A stretch of DNA of 32,033 nt, taken from contig JAISNN010000037.1 in the NCBI GenBank assembly GCA_031276195.1, forward strand, positions 1 to 32,033, read 5' to 3'. Origin of the DNA: Clostridiales bacterium (GTDB taxonomy: Bacteria; Bacillota; Clostridia; Christensenellales; JAISNN01). Shown one piece after another: positions 23,677 to 31,246 of the stretch. The translations under genes and the position numbers were made by a program. Every line of letters begins with the position of its first letter. Within the stretch, counting starts at the first letter, position 1. The notes under the pieces were generated by a model. It made no database searches. It was not told the DNA's origin and saw only the letters and a program-made list of their open reading frames with translations.

Positions 23677-24504
23677 ATGGCGGGTGTTATAATCGATTTT
23701 TTGAGAAATATCATAGGGAACGACATTTTGACCGTTATGCTGTTGTCCGTCGTTCCGTTCGTCGAGGCGAGGGGGGCGATCCCGTTCGCTTTCGGGCTGG
23801 GTATGAATCCTTTTGCCGCATTGCTCTTTTGCACGGTTTCGGCGACGGCGGCGATTCCCGCGGTTTTATTCGCCTTTGTTCCCGCGGTCGCGCTGTTAAA
23901 AAAAATTAAACCGCTGAATAAAATCGTTTCGTCGATAGAAGAGGTGATAAACGAAAAGGCAAAGAAATATACGGAAAAAGAGAAAGAGAAAAGGAAGCCG
24001 GACGAAAAAGCGGATAGATATGCGGACAATACGGAATACCAAGAAAGGGTAAAAGAAAGTTTGAAAGAGGAGACGAATGAGAAAGCAAGCAGTTATGCGG
24101 ACAATACGGAATACAAAGAAAGAGTAAAAGAAAGTTTGAAAGAGAAAGCGAAGAAATATGCCGGCGGATTAGCGTTTAATAAAACCAAAAAACGGATAAA
24201 GAAAAAATTTGACATTCCGTTTCAATACAAAACGCTTTTTTTGCTTGCCGCTCTGCCCGTTCCGCTGACGGGCATTTGGACAAGTTCGGCGGTCGCGGCG
24301 GTACTTAGGCTCGACAAGGTATATTCGTTCGCGGCGATCGCTCTCGGGAATCTCGTTTCGTCGGCGGTGATAGCCGCGCTTTTGAGTTTTTTTTCCGCGA
24401 GTATCGATCTGATTCTGAGTATTTTTATCGGCGTTACGATCGCCGCCGCGATACTGACAATCTTAAAAATCCTCAAAAAAAACGGCAAAGAAAAAGTTTT
24501 TTAG
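23677..24504 (+). CDS. Small multidrug-export family membrane protein
   Basis: A 275-residue integral membrane protein of the Sm_multidrug_ex type (PF06695). The first half has VMLLSVVPFVEARGAIPFAF and PFAALLFCTVSATAAIPAVL; the second has LFLLAALPVPLTGIWTSSAV and LGNLVSSAVIAALL: the paired E-xR-GAIP and P-P-TG motifs of the family. True transport activity is unproven for this family. ATG 23677 follows GCGGAGGG; an in-frame ATG at 23644 lacks a site. The cytoplasmic loop (about residues 85-175) is enlarged by a 25-residue tandem repeat (YADNTEYQERVKESLKEE, YADNTEYKERVKESLKEK), a charged coiled coil absent from typical members of about 160-180 residues. Confidence 0.85.
   Translation: MAGVIIDFLRNIIGNDILTVMLLSVVPFVEARGAIPFAFGLGMNPFAALLFCTVSATAAIPAVLFAFVPAVALLKKIKPLNKIVSSIEEVINEKAKKYTEKEKEKRKPDEKADRYADNTEYQERVKESLKEETNEKASSYADNTEYKERVKESLKEKAKKYAGGLAFNKTKKRIKKKFDIPFQYKTLFLLAALPVPLTGIWTSSAVAAVLRLDKVYSFAAIALGNLVSSAVIAALLSFFSASIDLILSIFIGVTIAAAILTILKILKKNGKEKVF
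24019..24168 (+). repeat. 75-bp in-frame tandem repeat (x2)
   Basis: Units start at 24019 and 24094 and encode 25 residues each (YADNTEY...LKE) in the cytoplasmic loop of the membrane protein. The reading frame is kept. Confidence 0.85.
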
Positions 24505-24562
24505 AAATTTTTTTCCGCGTTTTTAAAATGAAAAATTTTATGAAAAGTTTTCTTTTTCGTTC

Positions 24563-24628
24563 TTTATTAAAATGGTTTTGTTTTTTCGGGATACCATATT
24601 TTTTATTAAAATGGTTTATTTTTTTTGA
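24563..24628 (+). repeat. 39-bp intergenic repeat (x2)
   Basis: TTTATTAAAATGGTTT recurs at 24563 and 24602, both followed by a T-rich tract, in the gap after the membrane protein gene. Confidence 0.6.
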
Positions 24629-24670
24629 ATTCTATAATTCGGCAAAAAAGGCGAATGAGCGGCGAAAGAG

Positions 24671-24699
24671 TTGACATTTTATATTAGAAATGATAATAT
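24671..24699 (+). promoter_or_regulatory. Sigma-A promoter of the ABC-F gene
   Basis: TTGACA (24671-24676) and TAATAT (24694-24699) are separated by 17 bases. It is the best match in this gap and would give a leader of about 185 bases before the ABC-F start at 24892. Confidence 0.8.
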
Positions 24700-24891
24700 T
24701 AAAATGTGATGTTGATAGAAATTCCTAACGGAACTTTTGGCGTTTAAGGTATGGCGTTGATAGAAATTCGCAATTTGACATTTCCTTGCGGCGGGAGTTG
24801 CGACGGTGTTTTGCATTTACGGCGCGGGATTTTTGGCATTTTAAATATGATTTTGATAGAAATCCGTAACGGGACTTTTGGTGTTTAAGAT
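24700..24891 (+). promoter_or_regulatory. ABC-F leader built from copies of the gene's own 5' end
   Basis: The opening of the ABC-F gene (TTGATAGAAATTCGTAA) recurs in variants at 24711, 24754, and 24850 before the true one at 24895. They fall into two copies of a unit of about 140 bp (24709 and 24847). All four copies are in the same reading frame: ATG 24709 gives MLIEIPNGTFGV and a stop; ATG 24751 gives 45 codons and a stop at 24886-24888; ATG 24892 is the gene. Leader-peptide control of ABC-F resistance genes is established in Firmicutes, so this arrangement could regulate expression. None of the starts has a strong ribosome site. Confidence 0.55.
24751..24888 (+). CDS. Candidate leader peptide (uORF) of the ABC-F gene
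   Basis: A 45-residue frame begins MALIEIRNLTFPCGGSCDGV, closely matching the ABC-F N terminus MALIEIRNLTFSYDGSYDDV, then repeats as MILIEIRNGTFGV before the stop. It lies in frame with the ABC-F gene, one stop and one codon upstream of it. It could be a regulatory leader peptide or merely a decayed duplication; codon conservation across strains would decide. Confidence 0.3.
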   Translation: MALIEIRNLTFPCGGSCDGVLHLRRGIFGILNMILIEIRNGTFGV

Positions 24892-26628
24892 ATGGCGTTG
24901 ATAGAAATTCGTAATTTGACATTTTCCTACGACGGGAGTTACGACGACGTTTTTTCGGACGTTTCTTTTCGCATTGACACCGATTGGCGGCTGGGTTTTG
25001 TCGGCAGGAACGGCAGGGGAAAGACGACCTTTTTGAGGCTGCTTTTAGGGCTTTATGAATACAAGGGGACGATAAATTCGCCCGTCGGATTTGAATATTT
25101 TCCTTTTGAAATCCGTGATTCAAGCGCGGATACTTTGGATGTTTTGACCGGGGCGTCGGGCGGCGCGGATGAGTGGAAAATCATTCGCGAACTGTCCCTT
25201 TTGGACGTCAAGGAGGAGGTACTATACCGCCGTTTTGACAGCCTCAGCAACGGCGAACGTACAAAGGCTCTTCTTGCCGCGTTGTTTTTAAAACCCGATA
25301 AATTCCTTCTTATCGACGAGCCGACAAACCACCTCGACGCCGCCGCGCGCGCCGTCGCCGGAGATTATTTGCGCGCGAAAAAGGGTTTCATTTTGGTTTC
25401 GCACGACAGAATGCTGCTCGACCGCTGCGCCGATCATATTTTGTCGATTAATAAGACGGATATCGAGATTCAAAAGGGGAATTTTTCGTCGTGGTTTGAG
25501 AATAAGACGATGCGCGACGAATACGAAGCCGCGGAGAACGAGAGGTTGTCGCGTGATATAAAAAAACTTTCGGAAGCGGCGAAACGAACCGCCGCATGGT
25601 CGGATAAGGTCGAAAAAAGCAAGCACGAAAAACTTTCTTCGGGGCTGAAAGCGGACAAGGGATACATCGGACACAAGGCGGCGAAACTGATGAAAGCCTC
25701 TAAGTCCATCGAAAAACGGCAAAACGACGCGATCGGGGAAAAGTCGCGCCTCTTAAAGAACGTCGAAACCGCGGACGGGCTGTCGGTCAAGCCGATCGAA
25801 TACCGCGCGGAAAAGTTAGTCGAATTTCGGTCGGTCGGGATCTATTACGGGCGGAATAAGGTGTGCGGAAATCTCGGATTTACGATCAACCGCGGAGACC
25901 GCGCGGTCGTTACGGGAAAGAACGGAAGCGGAAAATCAAGCGTTTTGAAACTGATTTGCGAAGGATGCGCGGAATTTTTTGCGGACGCGGACGGTATTGC
26001 GGTAAGCGCGAAGGATATTGACGGACGTAAGGATATGAATTCCTTAGATATCGGCGGTATTGCGGTAAGCGCGAAGGATATTGACGGACGTAAGGATATG
26101 AATTCCTTGGATATCGGCGGTATGGCGGAGAGCGCGGACGGCGTTGACGGACGCAAGGATACGGATTTTATGTGTAAAGCCGATATTGGCGGAGCGGATA
26201 TGCGCGGCGCAGACGGGCGCGGCAAGATGAGATTCACGGGGGCGGTTGAGGTCGGAAGCGGTTTGAAAATTTCGTATGTTCCGCAGGACGCATCCTTTTT
26301 GAAGGGCGGTTTGAAAGAGTTTGCCGTCGAAAACGGAATCGAGGAGAGTTTTTTTAAGACGATTTTGAAAAAATTGGATTTTTCACGCGAACAGTTTGAC
26401 AAGGATATGAGCGAACTGAGCGAGGGACAAAAGAAAAAGGTCTTGATCGCGAAAAGCCTTTGCGAACGGGCGAACTTATATGTCTGGGACGAACCGCTGA
26501 ACTATATCGACGTGTTTTCACGCTTGCAGATAGAGGATTTGATCTTGAAGGATAAGCCGACAATGCTTTTCGTCGAACACGACGCCGCATTTACGGAAAA
26601 AATCGCGACGAAAATAATCGAAACGTGA
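24892..26628 (+). CDS. ABC-F ATPase, Lsa-like ribosome protection family
   Basis: A 578-residue soluble protein with two ABC domains and no membrane segment. The first has Walker A GRNGRGKT (residues 38-45), signature LSNGE and Walker B FLLIDEPTNHLD. The second has Walker A GKNGSGKSS (about 342), signature LSEGQKKKVLIAKSL and LYVWDEPLNYIDVFSR. The opening (MALIEIRNLTFSYDG... TDWRLGFVGRNGRGKTTF) and the EPLNYIDV form are typical of the Lsa group, which dislodges lincosamide, streptogramin A and pleuromutilin antibiotics from the ribosome. The linker between domains (about 190-310) is charged and coiled as expected. Just after the second Walker A an insertion of about 85 residues with a 21-residue repeat (IAVSAKDIDGRKDMNSLDIG) interrupts the domain; Lsa proteins are about 490-500 residues. 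Resistance activity is therefore uncertain. Confidence 0.9.
   Translation: MALIEIRNLTFSYDGSYDDVFSDVSFRIDTDWRLGFVGRNGRGKTTFLRLLLGLYEYKGTINSPVGFEYFPFEIRDSSADTLDVLTGASGGADEWKIIRELSLLDVKEEVLYRRFDSLSNGERTKALLAALFLKPDKFLLIDEPTNHLDAAARAVAGDYLRAKKGFILVSHDRMLLDRCADHILSINKTDIEIQKGNFSSWFENKTMRDEYEAAENERLSRDIKKLSEAAKRTAAWSDKVEKSKHEKLSSGLKADKGYIGHKAAKLMKASKSIEKRQNDAIGEKSRLLKNVETADGLSVKPIEYRAEKLVEFRSVGIYYGRNKVCGNLGFTINRGDRAVVTGKNGSGKSSVLKLICEGCAEFFADADGIAVSAKDIDGRKDMNSLDIGGIAVSAKDIDGRKDMNSLDIGGMAESADGVDGRKDTDFMCKADIGGADMRGADGRGKMRFTGAVEVGSGLKISYVPQDASFLKGGLKEFAVENGIEESFFKTILKKLDFSREQFDKDMSELSEGQKKKVLIAKSLCERANLYVWDEPLNYIDVFSRLQIEDLILKDKPTMLFVEHDAAFTEKIATKIIET
25993..26181 (+). repeat. 63-bp in-frame tandem repeat (x3)
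   Basis: Units begin at 25993, 26056 and 26119. The first two are almost identical; the third has diverged. Each encodes 21 residues in the second ABC domain between Walker A and the signature. Confidence 0.9.
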
Positions 26629-26655
26629 TATATTTTTAAAATTTTGCGATATAAA

Positions 26656-26880
26656 AAACGGCGGTATAGTGCCGCGAAAAACGGCATTTAAAACGCCGAA
26701 AAGATTGAAGCCAGAGTATTTCAAAAAACGTTCATATTTTAACTCGAAACGGCGGTATAGTGCCGCGTAAAACGGCTTTTAAAACGCCGAAAAGATCGAA
26801 ATCATAGTTATTCTAAAAAACGTTCATATTTTAACTTGAAACGGCGGTATAATACCGCGAAAACGATACTTGAAACGCCG
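26656..26880 (+). repeat. ~91-bp intergenic tandem repeats with small hairpins
   Basis: Units start at 26656, 26747 and 26839 (spacing 91 and 92; the last is partial). Each carries AACGGCGGTATAGTGCCGC or a variant, a short hairpin (GCGGTA/TGCCGC), a second small dyad (ACGGC...AACGCCG), and CAAAAAACGTTCATATTTTA. The first copy may serve as a weak terminator for the ABC-F gene. No TPP riboswitch is visible in this gap. Confidence 0.85.
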
Positions 26881-26912
26881 TCGTTAATTGCATTTTTAAA
26901 AGGAAAAAATAT

Positions 26913-27692
26913 ATGAAAAAACTCGACTTAACGCTGTATCTCGTCGCCGGAAGCGACGGCTTGGACGAGGCGGTTTTCCTCAAAAAAATCGAGGACGCGC
27001 TAAGGGGCGGCGTAACGCTTTTGCAACTCCGCGAAAAGGAAAAGGATGCGTCGGCCATATATAGGTTGGCGGTCAAAGTCGGCGAAGCGGCAAAAAAATA
27101 CGGCGTGCCGCTCATTATCGACGACCGCGCCGATATCGCTTTTGCGGCGGGTGCGGACGGCGTACACGTCGGGCAATGCGATTTACCCGTGAGCGGGGCG
27201 AGGCGGTTAATGAATGCGGATAAAATAATCGGGCAAGCCTTGAAATCCGAAGCGGAGGCAAGAAAGTTATTAGGCGCGGATAAAATCGCGGACGCGGCGG
27301 CAAAGACCGTCGAACAAGCCTTGAAATCCGGAGCGGAGGCAAGAAAGTTATTAGGCGCGGATAAAATCGTGGGCGCGACGGCAAAGACCGTCGAACAAGC
27401 CTTGAAAGCCGAAGCGGAAGGCGCGGATTACGTAGGTGTAGGCGCGATCTATCCGACTACTACAAAGGTCAAAACCGTGTTGACGCCCGTTTCGGCGTTG
27501 AGGGACATTTGCGCGGCGGTCAAGATCCCCGCGGCGGCGATAGGGGGCTTGAATAAGGACAATATCGGCATACTCGCCGGGTCGGGTTTTTCGGGAATCG
27601 CGGTCGTTACGGCGATTATGAAAGCCGCCGACACGTACCGCGCGGCAAGCGAATTGAAAGAAGCGGTTTTAAAATTGAGAGAGAAGAATTAG
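26913..27692 (+). CDS. thiE: Thiamine-phosphate synthase
   Basis: A 259-residue TIM-barrel enzyme that joins HMP-pyrophosphate to thiazole phosphate to give thiamine phosphate. QLREKEKDA, PLIIDDRADIAFAAGADGVHVGQCDL and GADYVGVGAIYPTTTK are family signatures covering the pyrophosphate- and pyrimidine-binding loops; GGLNKDNI and SGIAVVTAIM close the barrel. AGGA (26901-26904) stands 8 bases before ATG 26913. The usual length is about 210. The surplus comes from a 27-residue tandem repeat (ARKLLGADKIADAAAKTVEQ and ARKLLGADKIVGATAKTVEQ) that duplicates the helix normally found once before GADYVG. Whether the barrel tolerates it is open. First gene of thiE-S-G-H. Confidence 0.93.
   Translation: MKKLDLTLYLVAGSDGLDEAVFLKKIEDALRGGVTLLQLREKEKDASAIYRLAVKVGEAAKKYGVPLIIDDRADIAFAAGADGVHVGQCDLPVSGARRLMNADKIIGQALKSEAEARKLLGADKIADAAAKTVEQALKSGAEARKLLGADKIVGATAKTVEQALKAEAEGADYVGVGAIYPTTTKVKTVLTPVSALRDICAAVKIPAAAIGGLNKDNIGILAGSGFSGIAVVTAIMKAADTYRAASELKEAVLKLREKN
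27240..27401 (+). repeat. 81-bp in-frame tandem repeat in thiE (x2 plus partial)
   Basis: Units start at 27240, 27321 and (partial) 27402. They duplicate a native segment of thiE (the helix with LLGADKIVG...TVEQAL), so the protein keeps its frame but gains 27 residues per unit. Confidence 0.9.
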
Positions 27693-27751
27693 AAAGAGCC
27701 GAAAAAAGAGCAAAAAAGCCGAAAAAACGATTTTAAAGTATTTGGAAAAGC

Positions 27752-27900
27752 CTAAATTAATCGGCAAAAAAGCCGAAAGAAGCGGTTGTAAAATTGCAAG
27801 AAAGGAATTTAAAAAAGCCGAAAAAGCGGATATAATATTAAATAAAATAGTTAAATAAGCTTAAATTAAGCGGCAAAAAAGCCGAAAAAAGGGCTATAAA
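27752..27900 (+). repeat. 109-bp intergenic repeat (x2) with CGGC-A6-GCCG hairpins
   Basis: CTAAATTAAKCGGCAAAAAA-type sequence recurs at 27752 and 27861. CGGC/GCCG arms flank six A in both. The whole gap 27693-27975 between thiE and thiS is purine-rich with scattered GCCGAAAA motifs and contains no gene. Confidence 0.65.
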
Positions 27901-27975
27901 ATTTAAAAAATAATTACAAAATAAAGCGGCCGCAAACGGATTTTAAAAATAATTTTAAAAAGAGGAAAAGCGTTT

Positions 27976-28173
27976 ATGTTAAAGGTGAACGGGGAACAAC
28001 GTAAATTTAAAGACGGTCAAAATATCGCCGATTTAATCAAAGAATGCGGCTATGACAAGGATTTTATCGTCGTGGAGGTCAATTTGGAAATCATTCCGAA
28101 AGGAAAATACCGGGAAAGACCGCTGAACGACGGCGACGAAGTGGAAATTTTGCGCTTTATGGGCGGCGGCTAA
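27976..28173 (+). CDS. thiS: Thiamine biosynthesis sulphur carrier protein
   Basis: A 65-residue ubiquitin-like protein. It begins MLKVNGEQRKFKDGQNIADL and ends RFMGGG; the terminal Gly-Gly is what ThiF adenylates and what then carries sulphur as a thiocarboxylate to ThiG. VVEVNLEIIPKGKY and DGDEVEILRFMGGG are typical of the family. AGAGGA lies about 11 bases before ATG 27976. No thiF is in the window, so activation must be encoded elsewhere. Confidence 0.96.
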   Translation: MLKVNGEQRKFKDGQNIADLIKECGYDKDFIVVEVNLEIIPKGKYRERPLNDGDEVEILRFMGGG

Positions 28174-28210
28174 AAAAAGAAAATCCATACAAAAAAGCAA
28201 TGAAAATCAT

Positions 28211-28254
28211 ACGAAAAAGCGGCGAAAACCGCACGAAAAAGCGGCGAAAACCGC
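28211..28254 (+). repeat. 22-bp intergenic repeat (x2) between thiS and thiG
   Basis: ACGAAAAAGCGGCGAAAACC plus GC occurs at 28211 and 28233 without a spacer; GCGG...CCGC forms a small hairpin. Decayed versions flank it (CATACAAAAAAGCAATGAAAA). Confidence 0.8.
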
Positions 28255-28308
28255 ATAAAAAAATAGTAAAAATAATACGAAAAAATAATAAAAAACAGGA
28301 TGATTCAA

Positions 28309-29094
28309 ATGGAAAACAAAATTGAAAATAATGATAAGTTGATTATCGCGGGGCGTTCCTTTAATTCGAGATTCATTTTGGGTTCGGGAAAATATTCTTT
28401 GACGCTCATAAAGGCCGCCGTGGAAAACGCGGGCGCGGAAATTATAACCCTTGCTTTGCGCCGCGCGGACGCGAAGGATAAGGACAATATTATGAACTAT
28501 ATCCCGAAAAATGTTACCGTCCTCCCGAACACTTCGGGGGCGCGGACCGCCGATGAAGCGGTCAGGATCGCGCGCTTATCCCGCGAACTCGGTATGGGCG
28601 ATTTCGTCAAAATCGAGGTGATACGCGACTCGAAATACCTTTTTCCCGATAACGGCGAGACGGTCAAGGCGACGGAAATTCTCGCGAAAGAGGGCTTCGT
28701 CGTGATGCCGTATATGTTTCCCGATCTAAACGCAGCGAGAGCGTTGGCGGACGCGGGCGCGGCTTGCGTTATGCCTCTCGCCGCGCCGATCGGTTCGAAC
28801 AAGGGGCTTTGCGCGAGGGATTTTATCAAGATTTTGATAGACGAAATCGACTTGCCGATCATCGTTGACGCGGGGATCGGGCGGCCGTCGCAGGCTTGCG
28901 AGGTTATGGAGACGGGAGCGGCGGCCGTTATGGCGAATACGGCGATCGCGACGGCGGGGGACGTGCCGCTTATGGCGCGGGCTTTTAGGCTGGCGGTCGA
29001 GGCGGGGCGCGCCGCGTACATTTCGGGGCTTGGGAGAATTTCGGACGAGGCGGCGGCATCATCGCCCTTGACGGGATTTTTGCGGAACGAGTAG
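28309..29094 (+). CDS. thiG: Thiazole synthase
   Basis: A 261-residue TIM-barrel enzyme that builds the thiazole phosphate ring from deoxyxylulose 5-phosphate, dehydroglycine and ThiS-thiocarboxylate. [12 protein letters not shown] opens the barrel; the imine-forming lysine is in [45 protein letters not shown] and [20 protein letters not shown] are highly conserved. AGGA at 28297-28300 stands 8 bases before ATG 28309; an in-frame ATG at 28300 overlaps that site and is less likely. Full length and no insertion, unlike ThiE. It needs ThiH for dehydroglycine, encoded next. Confidence 0.95.
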   Translation: MENKIENNDKLIIAGRSFNSRFILGSGKYSLTLIKAAVENAGAEIITLALRRADAKDKDNIMNYIPKNVTVLPNTSGARTADEAVRIARLSRELGMGDFVKIEVIRDSKYLFPDNGETVKATEILAKEGFVVMPYMFPDLNAARALADAGAACVMPLAAPIGSNKGLCARDFIKILIDEIDLPIIVDAGIGRPSQACEVMETGAAAVMANTAIATAGDVPLMARAFRLAVEAGRAAYISGLGRISDEAAASSPLTGFLRNE

Positions 29095-29534
29095 CGCGTC
29101 GGCGATAGGCGGTATAGCGGCGGTCAGCGGCGGATTGTCGACGGTGATTTATGGTATAACGGCGGTCGGTGGTTAGTGATCGGCGGTCAGCGGTCGGTGA
29201 TTATTAGGGTGTGATTGGCGGCATAACGGCGGTGATCGGCGGCGGCAGCGGTCGGTGATTATTAGAGGGTGATTGGCTGTATAGCGGCGGTTATCGGCAT
29301 AACAAATAGAGAAATTCAAAAAACACAAGACAACAAAATAACAAATAGAGAAATTCAAAAAAGGCAAGGCAAAAGAAAGAATTTAAAAAGAGATTCAAAA
29401 AATAGAAAGCAAAATTCCGGGATTTAGAAAAACGGGATAAAAAAACGGAATTCGGAAATTTGAAAGAAACGGAATAAAAAAACGGAATTCGGAAATTTGA
29501 AAGAAAACGACAAACAAAAAAGGAACAAAAAGTT
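29095..29534 (+). repeat. Repeat-filled gap between thiG and thiH
   Basis: There is no gene here. The first half is G-rich with CAGCGGTCGGTGATTATTAG at 29188 and 29246 (offset 58) and several GGCGG-TATAG/ATAAC motifs. The second half is A-rich with AACAAATAGAGAAATTCAAA twice (about 29300 and 29339) and AACGGAATTCGGAAATTTGA twice (about 29444 and 29480). Confidence 0.8.
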
Positions 29535-30689
29535 ATGAACGGTTTTGACAGTATGACATATTTGGAGGGAATGGAGCGAGTCGATTCGGACATCGGGGAG
29601 AGGGTTTTAAAGGCTTTCGCCGCGTACGACCCAGACGAATTCACCGAAGCGGACGTGAAAAAAGCCTTGTCGGGCGGAGGCGAACCGAAACGCAATTTCG
29701 CCGCGCTGCTTTCGCCGGCAGCCGCGCCTTTTTTGGAGGACGCGGCGCGTCTTGCAAGAGCGGAAACCGCCAAGCATTTCGGAAATTCCAGATATCTTTT
29801 TACACCCCTCTATATCTCGAATTATTGTCAAAATCAATGCGTATATTGCGGCTTTAATTGCCGTAACAAAATCGAAAGAAGTAAACTGAATCCCGACGAA
29901 ATCGAACGCGAAATGGAGGCCGTCGCAAAGAGCGGATTGAGAGAAATTCTCATTTTGACGGGTGAAAGTCCCGGGTTTTCAAACGTCGGATATATCGGCG
30001 AAGCATGCCGTCTCGCGCGGAAATATTTCAACGTCGTGGGGCTGGAAATTTATCCCGTCAATTCGGACGAATACGCCTATCTTCACGAATGCGGCGCGGA
30101 TTTCGTTACCGTATTTCAGGAAACCTACGACGTAGAAAAATACGCGGAAATTCATCCGGGCGGGCGGAAACGCTCCTTTCCTTACCGCTTTAACGCGCAG
30201 GAAAGAGCGGTTATGGGGGGGATCCGCGGAGTGGGGTTCGCCGCCCTTTTGGGAATCGCCGACTTTCGGCGCGACGCTTACGCCGCCGGCATTCACGCCT
30301 ATCTGCTCCAAAAAAAATATCCGCACGCCGAAATTTCCTTTTCTTGTCCGCGTATCAGACCCGCCGTTCACAACGGAGGGGCGGAGTTTTCGCCCGACAG
30401 CATAGACGAGAGGCAACTTTTGCAAGTCATTACCGCGCTAAGGATTTTTATGCCGTTTGCCGGAATTACGATTTCGAGCAGAGAAAACGCGGTATTCCGC
30501 GACAACGCGGTTTCGATCGCCGCGACCAAGATTTCCGCGGGCGTGGACGTTGGGATCGGCGGACGCTCTGGGGAGAAAAAAGGCGGAGAACAGTTCGAGA
30601 TCGACGACGCGCGCACGGTCGGCGAGATTTATGAAATGCTGAAAAAAAGAGGGTTGCAGCCCGTTATGAGCGAGTATTTATATTTATAA
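29535..30689 (+). CDS. thiH: 2-iminoacetate synthase (tyrosine lyase)
   Basis: A 384-residue radical SAM enzyme that splits tyrosine into dehydroglycine and p-cresol, feeding ThiG. The 4Fe-4S motif CxxxCxxC is C98, C102, C105 in SNYCQNQCVYCGFNC. GLREILILTGESP is the glycine-rich SAM site, and LEIYPVNSDEYAYLHECGAD, TVFQETYD, ALLGIADFRRDAYAAGIHAY and CPRIRP are ThiH signatures. The C terminus lacks the ThiH cysteines sometimes seen elsewhere but has a normal length. AAAGGAA lies about 10 bases before ATG 29535. It needs anaerobic conditions, in contrast with the oxygen-dependent ThiO route. Confidence 0.95.
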   Translation: MNGFDSMTYLEGMERVDSDIGERVLKAFAAYDPDEFTEADVKKALSGGGEPKRNFAALLSPAAAPFLEDAARLARAETAKHFGNSRYLFTPLYISNYCQNQCVYCGFNCRNKIERSKLNPDEIEREMEAVAKSGLREILILTGESPGFSNVGYIGEACRLARKYFNVVGLEIYPVNSDEYAYLHECGADFVTVFQETYDVEKYAEIHPGGRKRSFPYRFNAQERAVMGGIRGVGFAALLGIADFRRDAYAAGIHAYLLQKKYPHAEISFSCPRIRPAVHNGGAEFSPDSIDERQLLQVITALRIFMPFAGITISSRENAVFRDNAVSIAATKISAGVDVGIGGRSGEKKGGEQFEIDDARTVGEIYEMLKKRGLQPVMSEYLYL

Positions 30690-30695
30690 AGTTTG

Positions 30696-30756
30696 TAAAT
30701 TCCCGAATTAAGCGCACGGTCGGCTATTTAAGTATCGCGTTTACTACGGGAATTTA
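30696..30756. other. 10-bp inverted repeat after thiH
   Basis: TAAATTCCCG (30696-30705) and CGGGAATTTA (30747-30756) are perfect reverse complements 41 bases apart, 7 bases after the thiH stop. No T-run follows, so it is a poor terminator; its role is unknown. Confidence 0.4.
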
Positions 30757-30837
30757 TTTATAAGGTTTACATTATTTACCGTTTAAAATGAAAAGATGAG
30801 TTTAAATAGCCCATTTCAAATCGCCGTTTCGCCCCGC

Positions 30838-31092
30838 CCTTGGAATCGTCGAGTAAACTTGAACGAATTTTAGAATGCGTCTTTTTTGCTATACTAATTA
30901 AACTTTTAATACGTATGGCGTACGGATTAAAATCCGCCGTCATATTTGACGGCGGAGGGAGGGGATTGCCGCCCGTTTGTCATAATAGCGGTAAACCCGG
31001 CAAAATGAAAACATTTTGCCGCCGCATAAACCGCTATATAAACCGCCTTGTCTTTTTGGCAATAGCGAATGCTATTGCCCGCAAAAACAAGC
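30838..31092 (+). repeat. Structured intergenic element, copy A
   Basis: It begins TTGGAATCGTCGAGTAAACT and holds three perfect hairpins: TCCGCCGTCA/TGACGGCGGA (30933-30956), GGCAAAATG/CATTTTGCC (30999-31020) and GGCAATAGC/GCTATTGCC (31058-31079). Its two ends recur, joined, at 31919-32033. An 88-codon frame across it (30840-31106) looks spurious. Confidence 0.7.
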
Positions 31093-31189
31093 CGTTTTCT
31101 ATCTAAAAAATCCGCTATTCAAAATCCGTTCCGTTTAATCTCTGATTCTTTATTCCGGCACGCGGAGGGGAATATACGGAAAATAAATT

Positions 31190-31216
31190 AACGGCGGTAT
31201 AGTACCGTCGTTTTTT
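31190..31216 (+). terminator. Terminator-like hairpin with T-run
   Basis: AACGGCGGTA (31190-31199) pairs with TACCGTCGTT (31203-31212) around loop TAG, and six T follow (31211-31216). The same AACGGCGGTATAG sequence occurs in the repeats before thiE, so it may be a mobile or repetitive hairpin and not a gene-specific terminator. Confidence 0.6.
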
Positions 31217-31246
31217 ATGGGGGGAATGGGAAATTTTAAACGGTCG

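Noticed and set aside
28211-28254. Short CRISPR-like 22-bp repeat
   Set aside because: Only two abutting copies with no spacer between them.
30840-31106. 88-codon forward frame
   Set aside because: It lies over a repeated hairpin element, has no ribosome site and no recognisable sequence; its ends recur as non-coding DNA at 31919-32033.
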